From: Streptomyces sp. NBC_01351
Lineage (GTDB): Bacteria > Actinomycetota > Actinomycetes > Streptomycetales > Streptomycetaceae
DNA: 64,000 nucleotides
Direction: 5' to 3'
Assembly: GCF_036237315.1 (NCBI RefSeq)
Contig: NZ_CP108356.1
Coordinates: 6,081,501 to 6,145,500 of the forward strand
The position numbers were made by a program, and so were the translations under genes. The notes beneath the pieces are model-generated. The model was not told the DNA's origin, made no database searches, and worked only from the letters and a program-made list of their open reading frames with translations. This document shows, one piece after another, positions 18,899 to 26,749 of the stretch (positions within the stretch are counted from its first letter, which is position 1; every line of letters starts with the position of its first letter).

Positions 18899-19566
18899 GC
18901 GAGCCGCACGAGATCAAGGTGATGGTCGTCGACGACCACCCGATGTGGCGGGACGCGGTCGCCCGCGACCTGGCCGCCGCGGGCTTCGACGTGGTGGCCA
19001 CCGCGGGCGACGGCCCCGAGGCCGTCCGCCGGGCCCGCGCCGTCACCCCGCACGTCCTGGTCCTCGACCTCAACCTGCCCGGCATGCCCGGGGTCCAGGT
19101 CTGCAAGGAGCTCGTCGGCGCCAACCCGGCGCTGCGGGTCCTCGTCCTGTCGGCGAGCGGCGAGCACGCGGACGTCCTGGAAGCCGTGAAGTCCGGCGCG
19201 ACCGGATACCTGCTGAAGTCCGCCGGAGCCCAGGAGCTGATCGACGCGGTCCGCCGCACCGCGGCGGGCGACCCGGTCTTCACGCCCGGCCTGGCCGGCC
19301 TCGTCCTCGGCGAGTACCGCCGCCTGGCCACCGACCCGGCGCCGACCGCCTCCGACGAGCCGAAGGCCCCGCAGCTGACCGACCGGGAGACCGAGGTGCT
19401 CCGGCTGGTGGCCAAGGGACTGTCGTACAAGCAGATCGCGGAACGGCTGGTCATCTCCCACCGCACGGTCCAGAACCACGTCCAGAACACCCTGGGCAAG
19501 CTCCAGTTGCACAACCGGGTGGAGCTCGTCCGCTACGCCATAGAGCGCGGCCTCGACGACGCGTAG
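18895..19566 (+). CDS. macR: NarL/LuxR-type response regulator MacR
   Basis: A 223-aa partner of MacS. Receiver domain (1-125): VVDDHPMWRD acidic pocket, phosphoacceptor D58 in LVLDLNLPG, Lys in GYLLKSAG. C-terminal LuxR helix-turn-helix (155-220): LTDRETEVLRLVAKGLSYKQIAE. The ATGA overlap with macS indicates co-translation. By recall, MacR binds the inverted repeat TGAGTACnnGTACTCA; two partial matches occur in this window near 50832-50873, but none is obvious in front of macS. Confidence 0.93.
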   Translation: MSEPHEIKVMVVDDHPMWRDAVARDLAAAGFDVVATAGDGPEAVRRARAVTPHVLVLDLNLPGMPGVQVCKELVGANPALRVLVLSASGEHADVLEAVKSGATGYLLKSAGAQELIDAVRRTAAGDPVFTPGLAGLVLGEYRRLATDPAPTASDEPKAPQLTDRETEVLRLVAKGLSYKQIAERLVISHRTVQNHVQNTLGKLQLHNRVELVRYAIERGLDDA

Positions 19567-19683
19567 GCGCGCCGGCCGGGACCGCCGCCCGGTCGAACGT
19601 CGTACTTACTTCCTCGTACGAGTGAACGGGCGTACGCAACGCCCCGTGATTCCACCGGAATTGACCTCCCCGACACCCTTGTT

Positions 19684-19697
19684 GTGACCTGCGTCAC
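19684..19697 (+). promoter_or_regulatory. Putative Crp-type operator before pfkA
   Basis: GTGACCTGCGTCAC is a perfect GTGAC-N4-GTCAC palindrome and fits the Streptomyces Crp pattern GTG-N6-GNCAC. It lies 35-48 bp upstream of the pfkA ATG. It is a sequence match only. Confidence 0.5.
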
Positions 19698-19731
19698 CAC
19701 TAGCGTGGCCGTCATGGCGAAGGGAGATGCA

Positions 19732-20760
19732 ATGAAGGTCGGAGTGCTGACCGGTGGCGGCGACTGCCCCGGGCTCAACGCGGTGATCCGGGGCGTCGTC
19801 CGCAAGGGCGAGCAGGAGTACGGGTACGGGTTCATCGGATTCAAGGACGGCTGGCGGGGCGCCGTCGAAGGGGCCACCGTCCCCCTGGACATTCCCGCGG
19901 TCCGCGGCATCCTGCCCCGGGGCGGCACCATCCTCGGCTCCTCGCGCACCAACCCGTTCAAGGTGGAGGACGGGGTGCGGCGGATCAAGGAGAACCTCGT
20001 CAAGTACGAGGTCGACGCGCTCATCGCGATCGGCGGCGAGGACACCCTCGGGGTCGCCGCGAAGCTGTACGAGGAGTACGGCGTCCCCTGCGTAGGCGTG
20101 CCGAAGACCATCGACAACGACCTCTCGGCGACCGACTACACCTTCGGCTTCGACACCGCCGTCGGCATCGCGACCGAGGCCATCGACCGGCTGCACACCA
20201 CGGCCGAGTCGCACATGCGGGTCCTGGTCGTCGAGGTCATGGGCCGGCACGCCGGCTGGATCGCCCTGCACTCGGGCCTCGCGGGCGGCGCCAACGTCAT
20301 CCTCATCCCGGAGCAGCGCTTCGACATGGACCAGGTGTGCGCCTGGGTGACCTCCCGGTTCAAGGCGAGCTACGCGCCGATCGTGGTCGTCGCCGAGGGC
20401 GCCATGCCCAAGGACGGGGACATGGTGCTCAAGGACGCCACCAAGGACTCCTTCGGACACGTCCGTCTCTCGGGCGTGGGCGAGTGGCTGGCGAAGGAGA
20501 TCGAGGCGCGGACCGGCAAGGAGGCCCGGACGACGGTTCTCGGCCACATCCAGCGGGGCGGCACGCCGAGCGCCTTCGACCGCTGGCTGGCGACCCGGTT
20601 CGGGCTGCACGCGATCGACGCGGTGCGCGAGCGGGACTTCGGCAAGATGGTCGCGCTCAAGGGGACGGACATCGTCCGCGTGCCGATCGCCGAGGCCACG
20701 GCGAAGCTGAAGACGGTGGACCCGGCGCTGTACCAGGAGGTCGGCGTCTTCTTCGGCTGA
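19732..20760 (+). CDS. pfkA: 6-phosphofructokinase
   Basis: A 342-aa glycolytic enzyme that phosphorylates fructose 6-phosphate. Family motifs: GVLTGGGDCPGLNAVI at the N-terminus, IGGEDTLG, VPKTIDNDL (substrate loop) and VMGRHAGWIALHSG. The positions that usually separate phosphoryl donors read Asp (GGED) and Lys (PKTIDND), the pattern of pyrophosphate-dependent enzymes; Streptomyces homologues with similar motifs have been reported to be ATP-dependent, so the donor is not settled by sequence. I chose the ATG at 19732 because AGGGAG lies 6 bp before it and homologues begin MKVGVLTGGGD. Confidence 0.95.
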   Translation: MKVGVLTGGGDCPGLNAVIRGVVRKGEQEYGYGFIGFKDGWRGAVEGATVPLDIPAVRGILPRGGTILGSSRTNPFKVEDGVRRIKENLVKYEVDALIAIGGEDTLGVAAKLYEEYGVPCVGVPKTIDNDLSATDYTFGFDTAVGIATEAIDRLHTTAESHMRVLVVEVMGRHAGWIALHSGLAGGANVILIPEQRFDMDQVCAWVTSRFKASYAPIVVVAEGAMPKDGDMVLKDATKDSFGHVRLSGVGEWLAKEIEARTGKEARTTVLGHIQRGGTPSAFDRWLATRFGLHAIDAVRERDFGKMVALKGTDIVRVPIAEATAKLKTVDPALYQEVGVFFG

Positions 20761-20829
20761 GCCGAGCGGTCGGGAGCCATGGGTCGTATGGTGACAAACG
20801 ACCCATGGTCCCTACCTACGGGAGCAAGC

Positions 20830-21822
20830 GTGGAGATCCTGGCCTTCGGTGTGACCGCCGATGAGAAGCCGCTCCTGGAGCGGGCCTTCGCCGGGCAGCA
20901 CGAGGTCCGCTGCCTCGACGTCTTCCTGAGCGAGGACACCGCGCCGATCGCCGCGGGCTACGAGGTCGTGTCGTCCAGCGTGAACGCCGACCTGAACCGC
21001 CGGGTGCTGCGGATCCTGGCGGCCGGCGGGACGAAGATGATCGCCCAGCGGTCCACCGGCTTCAACAACATCGACCTCGACGTGGCCCGGCAACTGGGCA
21101 TGACGGTCAGCCGGGTCTCCTACTACTCGCCCTACTCGGTGGCCGAGTTCGCCTGGGCCCTGGCGATGGCGGTGAACCGGCGGATCGTCCGCGCCTCGAA
21201 CCGGACCAGGGACTTCGACTTCCGCCTGAACGGCCTCATGGGCCGGGACATGCGCGGCCGCACGGTGGGCGTGCTCGGCACCGGCAAGATCGGCGAGGCC
21301 TTCACCCGGATCGCGCACGGCTTCGGCATGAACCTGCTGGGCTGGGACGTGGCGCAGAACCCGGCGTGCGTGGAGCTCGGCATGAAGTACGTGGACAAGG
21401 AGGAACTGTTCGCCTCCTCCGACCTGATCAGCCTGCACGTGCCGCTGCTGGAGTCCACGCACCACCTCATCGACGCGACGGCGCTGGGGCTGATGCGGGA
21501 CGACGCCATCCTGGTGAACTCCAGCCGGGGCGGCCTGGTCGACACGGACGCGCTGGTCTCGGAACTGCGCGCGGGCCGCTTCGAGGGGGTCGGCCTGGAC
21601 GTGTACGAGGCCGAGGCCGGGGTGTTCTTCCTGGACAAGTCCCTCGTGGTCGTGGAGGACGACACCCTGGCCCGGCTGGTCACCTTCCCGAACGTGGTGG
21701 TGACCTCGCACCAGGCGTACTACACGACGGACGCGGTGGGGCAGATCATCGACACCACGGTCCGGAACGTGGCCGACTATCTGGCGGGCCGCCGCTCCGA
21801 GAACACCCTGGTTCCTTCCTGA
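20830..21822 (+). CDS. D-2-hydroxyacid dehydrogenase, D-lactate dehydrogenase-like
   Basis: A 330-aa NAD-dependent dehydrogenase, probably interconverting pyruvate and D-lactate. Motifs: substrate-side STGFNNIDL, nucleotide fold GVLGTGKIGEAF, catalytic Arg in NSSRGGLVD, Glu in LDVYEAEAG and His in TSHQAYYT. The GTG at 20830 has GGGAG 6 bp upstream; the frame is open to 20779, where a longer start would add 17 residues without family similarity. It lies 69 bp after pfkA in the same direction, so it may drain pyruvate from glycolysis under low oxygen, which is inference from context. Confidence 0.9.
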   Translation: MEILAFGVTADEKPLLERAFAGQHEVRCLDVFLSEDTAPIAAGYEVVSSSVNADLNRRVLRILAAGGTKMIAQRSTGFNNIDLDVARQLGMTVSRVSYYSPYSVAEFAWALAMAVNRRIVRASNRTRDFDFRLNGLMGRDMRGRTVGVLGTGKIGEAFTRIAHGFGMNLLGWDVAQNPACVELGMKYVDKEELFASSDLISLHVPLLESTHHLIDATALGLMRDDAILVNSSRGGLVDTDALVSELRAGRFEGVGLDVYEAEAGVFFLDKSLVVVEDDTLARLVTFPNVVVTSHQAYYTTDAVGQIIDTTVRNVADYLAGRRSENTLVPS

Positions 21823-21837
21823 CGCGGGTGCGGGTGC

Positions 21838-22018
21838 CGCTGCGCGGAGCCGTGCCCTACCCGCCCTTCCACCGTTCCCCGGGGCTCCGCCCCGGACCCC
21901 GGTCCTCAAACGCCGGACGGGCTGAAACTCCAGCCTCGCCGGCGTTTGAGGCGCGGGGGTCTGGGGGCGGAGCCCCCAGTTTCGGGAAGGGGCGGGGTGG
22001 GGGAAAGGCCCCGCGCAG
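21838..22018. repeat. Long intergenic inverted-repeat element, family A copy 3
   Basis: Fills the gap between convergent dehydrogenase and trpEG genes. Core CCTCAAACGCCGGACGGGCTG faces CTCGCCGGCGTTTGAGG, flanked by GGGGCTCCGCCCCGG and GGGGGCGGAGCCCCC. A long G-rich tail (GGGAAGGGGCGGGGTGGGGG) ends at the trpEG stop; the same tail follows copy 5. Confidence 0.85.
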
Positions 22019-22021
22019 CGG

Positions 22022-23890
22022 TCAGGCCCGCACGGAGACCCTGGCCACCAGCTCGCGCAGCAGGTCCGCGCCGCGGAGGGTGAGCACCGACTCCGGGTGG
22101 AACTGGACCCCCGCGAACCCGCCCGCCGCGGAGCGAAGCGCGTGGACCTCACCCGTCACCGGGTCCCGCGAGACCTCCACCCCCGCCGGCTCGGCGCCTT
22201 CGGCGCAGTACGCGGTGTACGTGTTGTAGAAGCCGACCACCTCCTCCACCCCGAACAGATCGATCCGCGTCTGCGCCCCCTGCGCCGGCGCTGCCTTGCG
22301 GACCAGCGGCAGACCGAGCTCCGCCGCCAGCAGCTCGTGCCCCAGGCAGACCCCGAGCAGCCCGCCCCGGTGCGAGGCGAGCAGATCCGCGGCCAGCGCG
22401 CGCAGCATCCGCATCTTGGGGTCGGCGGCGTCCGCCGGGTTCCCCGGGCCCGGGCCCAGCACGATCGGGCCCTCCCAGGCCAGGGCCGCGGCCCGCAGGC
22501 CCGGATCGTCGTAGCGGCGTACGGTCACCTCCAGCCCCGCCACCCTCAGCACGTGCGCCAGCATCGCCGTGAAGGTGTCCTCGCCGTCGACCACCAGCGC
22601 GTGGCCGGTCGGGGCGGCGGGCTGCTCCTGCATCCGCAGCCAGAAGGGGGCCAGATCCGCCCGCCGGGCGGACAGCGCGGCCTGCACCCGGGGGTCCTCC
22701 GCCAGCCGGGCCCCCTCGAAGGCCGGGCGGGGCGCCGCCGGCCGGACCCCGAGCGCCGCCAGCACCCCGGCGGCCTTCGCGTGGGTCTCCGCGACCTCGC
22801 CCGCCGGGTCGGAGTGCCGCACGAGCGTGGCGCCGACCGGCACCCGGAGGGTGCCGTCGGGGGCGATGTCGGCGGTGCGGATCAGGATGGGGGAGTCGAG
22901 GGTCTGCGCGCCCGCGGAGTCGACGCCCAGCAGGGCCAGCGCGCCCGCGTAGTAGCCGCGGCCCCCGGCCTCGTACCGCTCGATCACCCGGCAGGCGTTC
23001 TGCACGGGCGAGCCCGTCACCGTCGCCGCGAACATCGTCTCGCGCAGCACCTCCCGCACGTCCAGGGAGGAGCGCCCGCGCAGCTCGTACTCGGTGTGCG
23101 CGAGGTGCGACATCTCCTTCAGGCGCGGTCCCACGACGACCCCGCCCCGGTCGCCGACCGTGCACATCATCTTGAGCTCCTCGTCGACCACCATCGACAG
23201 CTCCTCGGTCTCCTTGCGGTCGCCGAGGAAGGAGAGGAGGGAGTCCACGGTGGGGCCGCCGGCCGGATAGCGGTACGTGCCGCTGATCGGGTTCATCACG
23301 ACCGTGCCGCCGGACATCCGTACGTGGACCTCGGGGCTGGCGCCCACCAGTGTGCGCTCCCCGGTGTGGACCACGTACGTCCAGTACGCGCCCCGCTCGC
23401 CCTCCAGCAGCCGCCGGAACAGGGCGAGGGCGTCGGCCCGGCCGAAGCCGTCGATCCGGCCCTCGTAGGTGCGCCGGATGACGAAGTTCGCGCCCTCCCC
23501 GCGGCCGATCTCGTCCTCGATGACCCGCTCGACCGTGGCCGCGTACTCCTCGTCGGGCACGTCGAAGCCGCCCCCGTCGACGCGTACGGCGTGCCCGGGC
23601 AGCGCGGCCAGTGCTTCGGAGAGCGGGATCTCGTACGCCTCCTCGGCGACGAGCACGCTCAGCGGCGTCCCGTCGTCGCGTACGTCGAACCCGCGCTCCC
23701 GGATCTGCCGGAAGGGGACCAGGGCGAGGGTGGGCAGCTCCCGGACGGGGAGGTCGGCGAGGCGCTCGGCCTCGTGGACCGGGCCGAGGAGCACCTCGAC
23801 GGTGTCGTGGTCGCGGCCCGGGGTCCGCCGGCGCAGCAGGGCGAACGGCGGGCAGGAGTCGTCGAGCAGTCGGCTGAGTGCGAGGGACAT
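22022..23890 (-). CDS. trpE: Anthranilate synthase, fused component I and II (TrpE-TrpG)
   Basis: A 622-aa fusion that makes anthranilate from chorismate and glutamine, the first step of tryptophan synthesis. Component I (about 1-410): GASPEVHV, NPISGTYRYP and MFAATVTGSPVQNA are chorismate-enzyme signatures. Component II (about 430-622) is a class I glutamine amidotransferase: nucleophile Cys in LLGVCLGHELL, and His-Glu in VQFHPESVLT. The ATG at 23890 has AAGGACGA upstream and gives MSLALSRLLDD. An attenuator with a Trp-rich leader peptide lies immediately upstream, so the gene serves primary tryptophan supply rather than a phenazine-type pathway, although fused PhzE proteins look similar. 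Confidence 0.93.
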   Translation of the reverse strand: MSLALSRLLDDSCPPFALLRRRTPGRDHDTVEVLLGPVHEAERLADLPVRELPTLALVPFRQIRERGFDVRDDGTPLSVLVAEEAYEIPLSEALAALPGHAVRVDGGGFDVPDEEYAATVERVIEDEIGRGEGANFVIRRTYEGRIDGFGRADALALFRRLLEGERGAYWTYVVHTGERTLVGASPEVHVRMSGGTVVMNPISGTYRYPAGGPTVDSLLSFLGDRKETEELSMVVDEELKMMCTVGDRGGVVVGPRLKEMSHLAHTEYELRGRSSLDVREVLRETMFAATVTGSPVQNACRVIERYEAGGRGYYAGALALLGVDSAGAQTLDSPILIRTADIAPDGTLRVPVGATLVRHSDPAGEVAETHAKAAGVLAALGVRPAAPRPAFEGARLAEDPRVQAALSARRADLAPFWLRMQEQPAAPTGHALVVDGEDTFTAMLAHVLRVAGLEVTVRRYDDPGLRAAALAWEGPIVLGPGPGNPADAADPKMRMLRALAADLLASHRGGLLGVCLGHELLAAELGLPLVRKAAPAQGAQTRIDLFGVEEVVGFYNTYTAYCAEGAEPAGVEVSRDPVTGEVHALRSAAGGFAGVQFHPESVLTLRGADLLRELVARVSVRA

Positions 23891-23945
23891 GGGCGGGTCG
23901 TCCTTCCGGTGGGAGGAGCGGCCCGGCATCCACGCGGAAACGCGG

Positions 23946-23969
23946 AAGGCCGCCCCTCGGGGCGGCCTT
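23946..23969 (-). terminator. trp attenuator terminator hairpin
   Basis: Arms AAGGCCGCCCC (23946-23956) and GGGGCGGCCTT (23959-23969) are perfectly complementary with a 2-nt loop. It lies between the leader peptide stop (23987) and the trpEG start (23890) on the minus strand and is followed by TTTCC. It is the expected position and form of an attenuator. Confidence 0.85.
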
Positions 23970-23986
23970 CTCGTCGGTAAAGTCGT

Positions 23987-24055
23987 TTACGTACGCGAGA
24001 GGAGTGGGCCGCCGGGAGCGAGCCACCACCAGTTCTGGTTCGAGTGCGCGTACAT
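23987..24055 (-). CDS. trpL: trp operon leader peptide with three consecutive Trp codons
   Basis: A 22-codon reading frame on the minus strand: ATG, then seven codons to Asn, then TGG TGG TGG (residues 9-11), ending with Arg, Thr and TAA. The peptide reads MYAHSNQNWWWLAPGG followed by PLLSRT. Three successive Trp codons in so short a frame, 17 bp before a perfect terminator stem and 97 bp before trpEG, are the hallmark of ribosome-mediated attenuation. Stalling at the Trp codons under tryptophan shortage would favour an antiterminator. Streptomyces trp leaders with WWW are known. The promoter should lie in 24056-24221, shared with the divergent DAHP synthase gene. Confidence 0.93.
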   Translation of the reverse strand: MYAHSNQNWWWLAPGGPLLSRT

Positions 24056-24221
24056 GGTGGGCACCTTAGCCCAGAACGCCCTCCGGGCGCTGTATGTGTC
24101 TCATGACGCGGGATGAACCATGGATTCCGAATTTTTGGGTGCTGTCTGCCTTCGAGCCACTTGCGTCTCACTACGTGGTCGCAAGGCTGGACAGGGCGAA
24201 TGACGCCGTAATGTTTACGAG

Positions 24222-25577
24222 GTGACCGTGAACGCTGAAACCCAAGCCCCCGCCGCCAAGGCGACCTGGCGAGACCTTCCCGCGGCGCAGCAGCCTTCGT
24301 ACCCCGATGCCGAGGCCCTGCGCGCTGTCGTCGCGGACCTCGAGTCGTATCCGCCGCTCGTCTTCGCGGGCGAGTGTGACCAGCTGCGCGCCCGTCTGGG
24401 AGCCGTCGCCAAGGGCGAGGCGTTCCTGCTGCAGGGTGGCGACTGTGCCGAGGCCTTCGACGCCGTGTCCGCCGACCACATCCGCGCCAAGCTGAAGACG
24501 CTGCTCCAGATGAGCGCCGTCCTGACGTACGCGGCCTCCGTGCCCGTCGTCAAGGTCGGCCGCATCGCGGGCCAGTACTCCAAGCCGCGCTCCAAGGACA
24601 CCGAGACCCGCGACGGCGTCACCCTGCCGACCTACCGCGGCGACTCCGTCAACGGCTTCGCCTTCACCGAAGAGGCCCGGATCCCGGACCCCGAGCGGCT
24701 GAAGCGCATGTACCACGCGTCGGCCTCGACGCTGAACCTGGTGCGCGCCTTCACCACCGGTGGTTACGCCGACCTGCGCCAGGTGCACGCCTGGAACCAG
24801 GACTTCGTGAAGAACTCCCCGTCCGGGCAGCGCTACGAGCAGCTCGCGCGGGAGATCGACAACGCGCTGAACTTCATGAAGGCCTGTGGCACCGACCCGG
24901 CCGAGTTCAAGGCCGTCGAGTTCTACGCCTCCCACGAGGCGCTGCTGCTCGACTACGAGGGCGCGCTGACCCGTACGGACTCCCGCACCGGGAAGCTGTA
25001 CGACACCTCCGGCCACATGGTCTGGATCGGCGAGCGCACCCGCCAGCTGGACCACGCGCACATCGAGTTCTGCTCGCAGATCGCCAACCCGATCGGCATC
25101 AAGCTCGGCCCGACCACCACGGTGGACGAGGCGCTGACGTACATCGACCGCCTGGACCCCGAGCGCGAGCCGGGCCGGCTGACCTTCGTCGTCCGCATGG
25201 GCGCCGACAAGGTCCGCGACAAGCTCCCCGAGCTCGTCGAGAAGGTCACGGCGTCCGGTGCGACCGTCACCTGGGTCACCGACCCGATGCACGGCAACAC
25301 CTTCGAGGCGGCCTCCGGCCACAAGACGCGCCGTTTCGACGACGTGCTCGACGAGGTCAAGGGCTTCTTCGAGGTCCACAAGGGCCTCGGCACCCACCCG
25401 GGCGGCATCCACGTCGAGCTCACCGGTGACGACGTCACCGAGTGCGTGGGCGGCGGCGACGAGATCTTCGTCGACGACCTGCACCAGCGCTACGAGACGG
25501 CCTGCGACCCGCGGCTCAACCGCAGCCAGTCCCTGGACCTGGCGTTCCTGGTCGCCGAGATGTACCGCGACCAGTAA
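24222..25577 (+). CDS. Class II 3-deoxy-7-phosphoheptulonate (DAHP) synthase
   Basis: A 451-aa enzyme condensing phosphoenolpyruvate and erythrose 4-phosphate, the entry to the shikimate pathway. It is the plant-like class II type: FLLQGGDCAEAF (metal-binding Cys), RIAGQYSKPRS, SSHEALLLDYE-like segment, KLGPTTTVDEAL, GKNT-type loop as DPMHGNTFEA, and GGIHVELTGDDVTEC. Length and motifs match Streptomyces DAHP synthases. It starts GTG (MTVNAETQ), with another in-frame GTG six bases on. It is divergent from the attenuated trpEG, so both aromatic genes share a 166-bp control region. A perfect terminator stem follows. Confidence 0.96.
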   Translation: MTVNAETQAPAAKATWRDLPAAQQPSYPDAEALRAVVADLESYPPLVFAGECDQLRARLGAVAKGEAFLLQGGDCAEAFDAVSADHIRAKLKTLLQMSAVLTYAASVPVVKVGRIAGQYSKPRSKDTETRDGVTLPTYRGDSVNGFAFTEEARIPDPERLKRMYHASASTLNLVRAFTTGGYADLRQVHAWNQDFVKNSPSGQRYEQLAREIDNALNFMKACGTDPAEFKAVEFYASHEALLLDYEGALTRTDSRTGKLYDTSGHMVWIGERTRQLDHAHIEFCSQIANPIGIKLGPTTTVDEALTYIDRLDPEREPGRLTFVVRMGADKVRDKLPELVEKVTASGATVTWVTDPMHGNTFEAASGHKTRRFDDVLDEVKGFFEVHKGLGTHPGGIHVELTGDDVTECVGGGDEIFVDDLHQRYETACDPRLNRSQSLDLAFLVAEMYRDQ

Positions 25578-25609
25578 GCGGGATCTTCAGCACGTAGCTT
25601 CCTACGGCA

Positions 25610-25642
25610 ATGGGGCGCGGATCGATGTGATCCGCGCCCCAT
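25610..25642 (+). terminator. Rho-independent-type terminator after DAHP synthase
   Basis: Perfect 14-bp arms ATGGGGCGCGGATC (25610-25623) and GATCCGCGCCCCAT (25629-25642) with loop GATGT, followed by CGTCGTTT. It lies 32 bp after the stop codon. Confidence 0.85.
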
Positions 25643-25659
25643 CGTCGTTTCCAGGGCTT

Positions 25660-25678
25660 TTAGGTGACCCTAACTTTG
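25660..25678 (+). promoter_or_regulatory. Iron box (DmdR1/IdeR-type), distal copy
   Basis: TTAGGTGACCCTAACTTTG matches 13 of 19 positions of the consensus TTAGGTTAGGCTAACCTAA. It lies 26 bp (start to start) upstream of a second, better box in front of the bacterioferritin-associated ferredoxin gene. Confidence 0.65.
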
Positions 25679-25685
25679 GGTACGG

Positions 25686-25704
25686 TTAGGTAAGCCTCAC
25701 CGAA
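25686..25704 (+). promoter_or_regulatory. Iron box (DmdR1/IdeR-type), proximal copy
   Basis: TTAGGTAAGCCTCACCGAA matches 15 of 19 consensus positions. It lies 46 bp before the ferredoxin start and fits an iron-dependent repressor site, giving induction when iron is scarce. Confidence 0.8.
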
Positions 25705-25749
25705 TCGGGGATGGCTCGCAGAACCATTCCGCCCAGGGAGGTGAACCGC

Positions 25750-26007
25750 GTGTACGTCTGCTCTTGTTTCGGGATCACCGACAAGCAGGTCAAGGACCAC
25801 GCGGCTGCCGGCGCCTGCACTCCGCGCCAGATCGCCTCGGCGACGAAGGCCGGCACCGACTGCGGCTCCTGCGTGCGCACCATCCAGGGCATCCTCGGCC
25901 GCGGCGCCTGCCCGCGTCGGGAGCTGCTGGAGAAGGGCAACACGGCTGCCGTCCTGGCCGCCGACCCGGGGCTTGCGCCCGCGCCGGAGCTGGCGGAGGC
26001 TGCCTGA
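25750..26007 (+). CDS. bfd: Bacterioferritin-associated ferredoxin (BFD-like [2Fe-2S] protein)
   Basis: An 85-aa cytoplasmic [2Fe-2S] protein. The four ligands are in YVCSCFG and TDCGSCVRT, the C-x-C and C-x2-C spacing of Bfd. Bfd docks on bacterioferritin and delivers electrons that release stored Fe(II). The GTG at 25750 is preferred over an upstream in-frame ATG because GGGAGGTGA is well placed and the protein then begins with VYVCSCFG as in homologues. The C-terminal 25 residues are Ala/Pro-rich and variable. Two iron boxes stand upstream and bfr is convergent just downstream, so iron starvation should raise Bfd and mobilise iron. Confidence 0.92.
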   Translation: MYVCSCFGITDKQVKDHAAAGACTPRQIASATKAGTDCGSCVRTIQGILGRGACPRRELLEKGNTAAVLAADPGLAPAPELAEAA

Positions 26008-26037
26008 CGGCTGTCGCCTCGGTTGCGGGGCCGCCTG

Positions 26038-26514
26038 CTAGCTCGGCTGCTCGATCAGCTGCGCGATGTACAGCGGCTCACCCAGGGACTCGATGAGCTC
26101 CAGCTGGGTGTCGAGGTAGTCGATGTGGTGCTCCTCGTCCGCCAGGATCTCCTCGAAGAGGCGGGCCGAGGTGACGTCGCCCTTGCCGCGCATGACCTCG
26201 ATACCGCGCTTGAGCCGGTCGATCGCCTCGACCTCGACCTGGCGGTCCGCCTGGAACATCTCCGTGATCGTCTGGCCGACGCGCACGTGGAAGAGGCGCT
26301 GGTAGTTCGGCAGACCATCGAGCATCAGGATGCGCTCGGTGATCTTGTCCGCGTGCTTCATCTCGTCGATGGACTCTTCACGCGTGTACTTGGCGAGCTT
26401 GGTCCAGCCCTTGTTGTCCTGGATGCGGTAGTGCAGCCAGTACTGGTTGATGGCGGTCAGCTCGCCGGTCAGCTGCTCGTTCAGAAACTCAAGGACCTCG
26501 GGGTCGCCCTGCAT
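26038..26514 (-). CDS. bfr: Bacterioferritin
   Basis: A 158-aa 24-mer iron-storage subunit. The ferroxidase ligands match E. coli numbering exactly at the N-terminal half: E18 in LTGEL, E51 and H54 in IDEMKH, with the haem ligand M52 between them; the second half carries E94-type in EVEAIDRL and E127/H130-type in LADEEHHID. It oxidises Fe(II) and stores ferric mineral in the cytoplasm. AGGAGCCTCT precedes the ATG. It is convergent with bfd across 30 bp. I saw no clear iron box in front of bfr itself, so its control may differ from bfd. Confidence 0.97.
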   Translation of the reverse strand: MQGDPEVLEFLNEQLTGELTAINQYWLHYRIQDNKGWTKLAKYTREESIDEMKHADKITERILMLDGLPNYQRLFHVRVGQTITEMFQADRQVEVEAIDRLKRGIEVMRGKGDVTSARLFEEILADEEHHIDYLDTQLELIESLGEPLYIAQLIEQPS

Positions 26515-26567
26515 CGCAGAGGCTCCTTCCAGGCAATGTCAGCTATGTGACGGGGCTGGGGGTACCG

Positions 26568-26587
26568 CCCAGCGGTAGCTGGGGGAG
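26568..26587. repeat. Short hairpin repeat, B family
   Basis: CCCAGC-GGTA-GCTGGG stem (26568-26583) with a GGGGGTACC flank, in the bfr leader about 55 bp upstream of its ATG. Confidence 0.65.
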
Positions 26588-26678
26588 TGCGCGCATCCTT
26601 GCACCGCCGCTGGGGGGCGTCCAGTAAGTGCCTCCTTAGTGGGAGTTGCCGCGACTTGCCCGGATCGACTCCCACATT

Positions 26679-26711
26679 GGCCCGGACCTCGCCCGGACCC
26701 GGCCCGGACCT
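26679..26711 (+). repeat. 11-bp tandem repeat, three units
   Basis: GGCCCGGACCT, CGCCCGGACCC, GGCCCGGACCT in series, between divergent bfr and the molybdenum oxidoreductase gene. Confidence 0.75.
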
Positions 26712-26749
26712 GGTCATGACCACCCCGGCAAGTCTGTCACCATGGAGTC

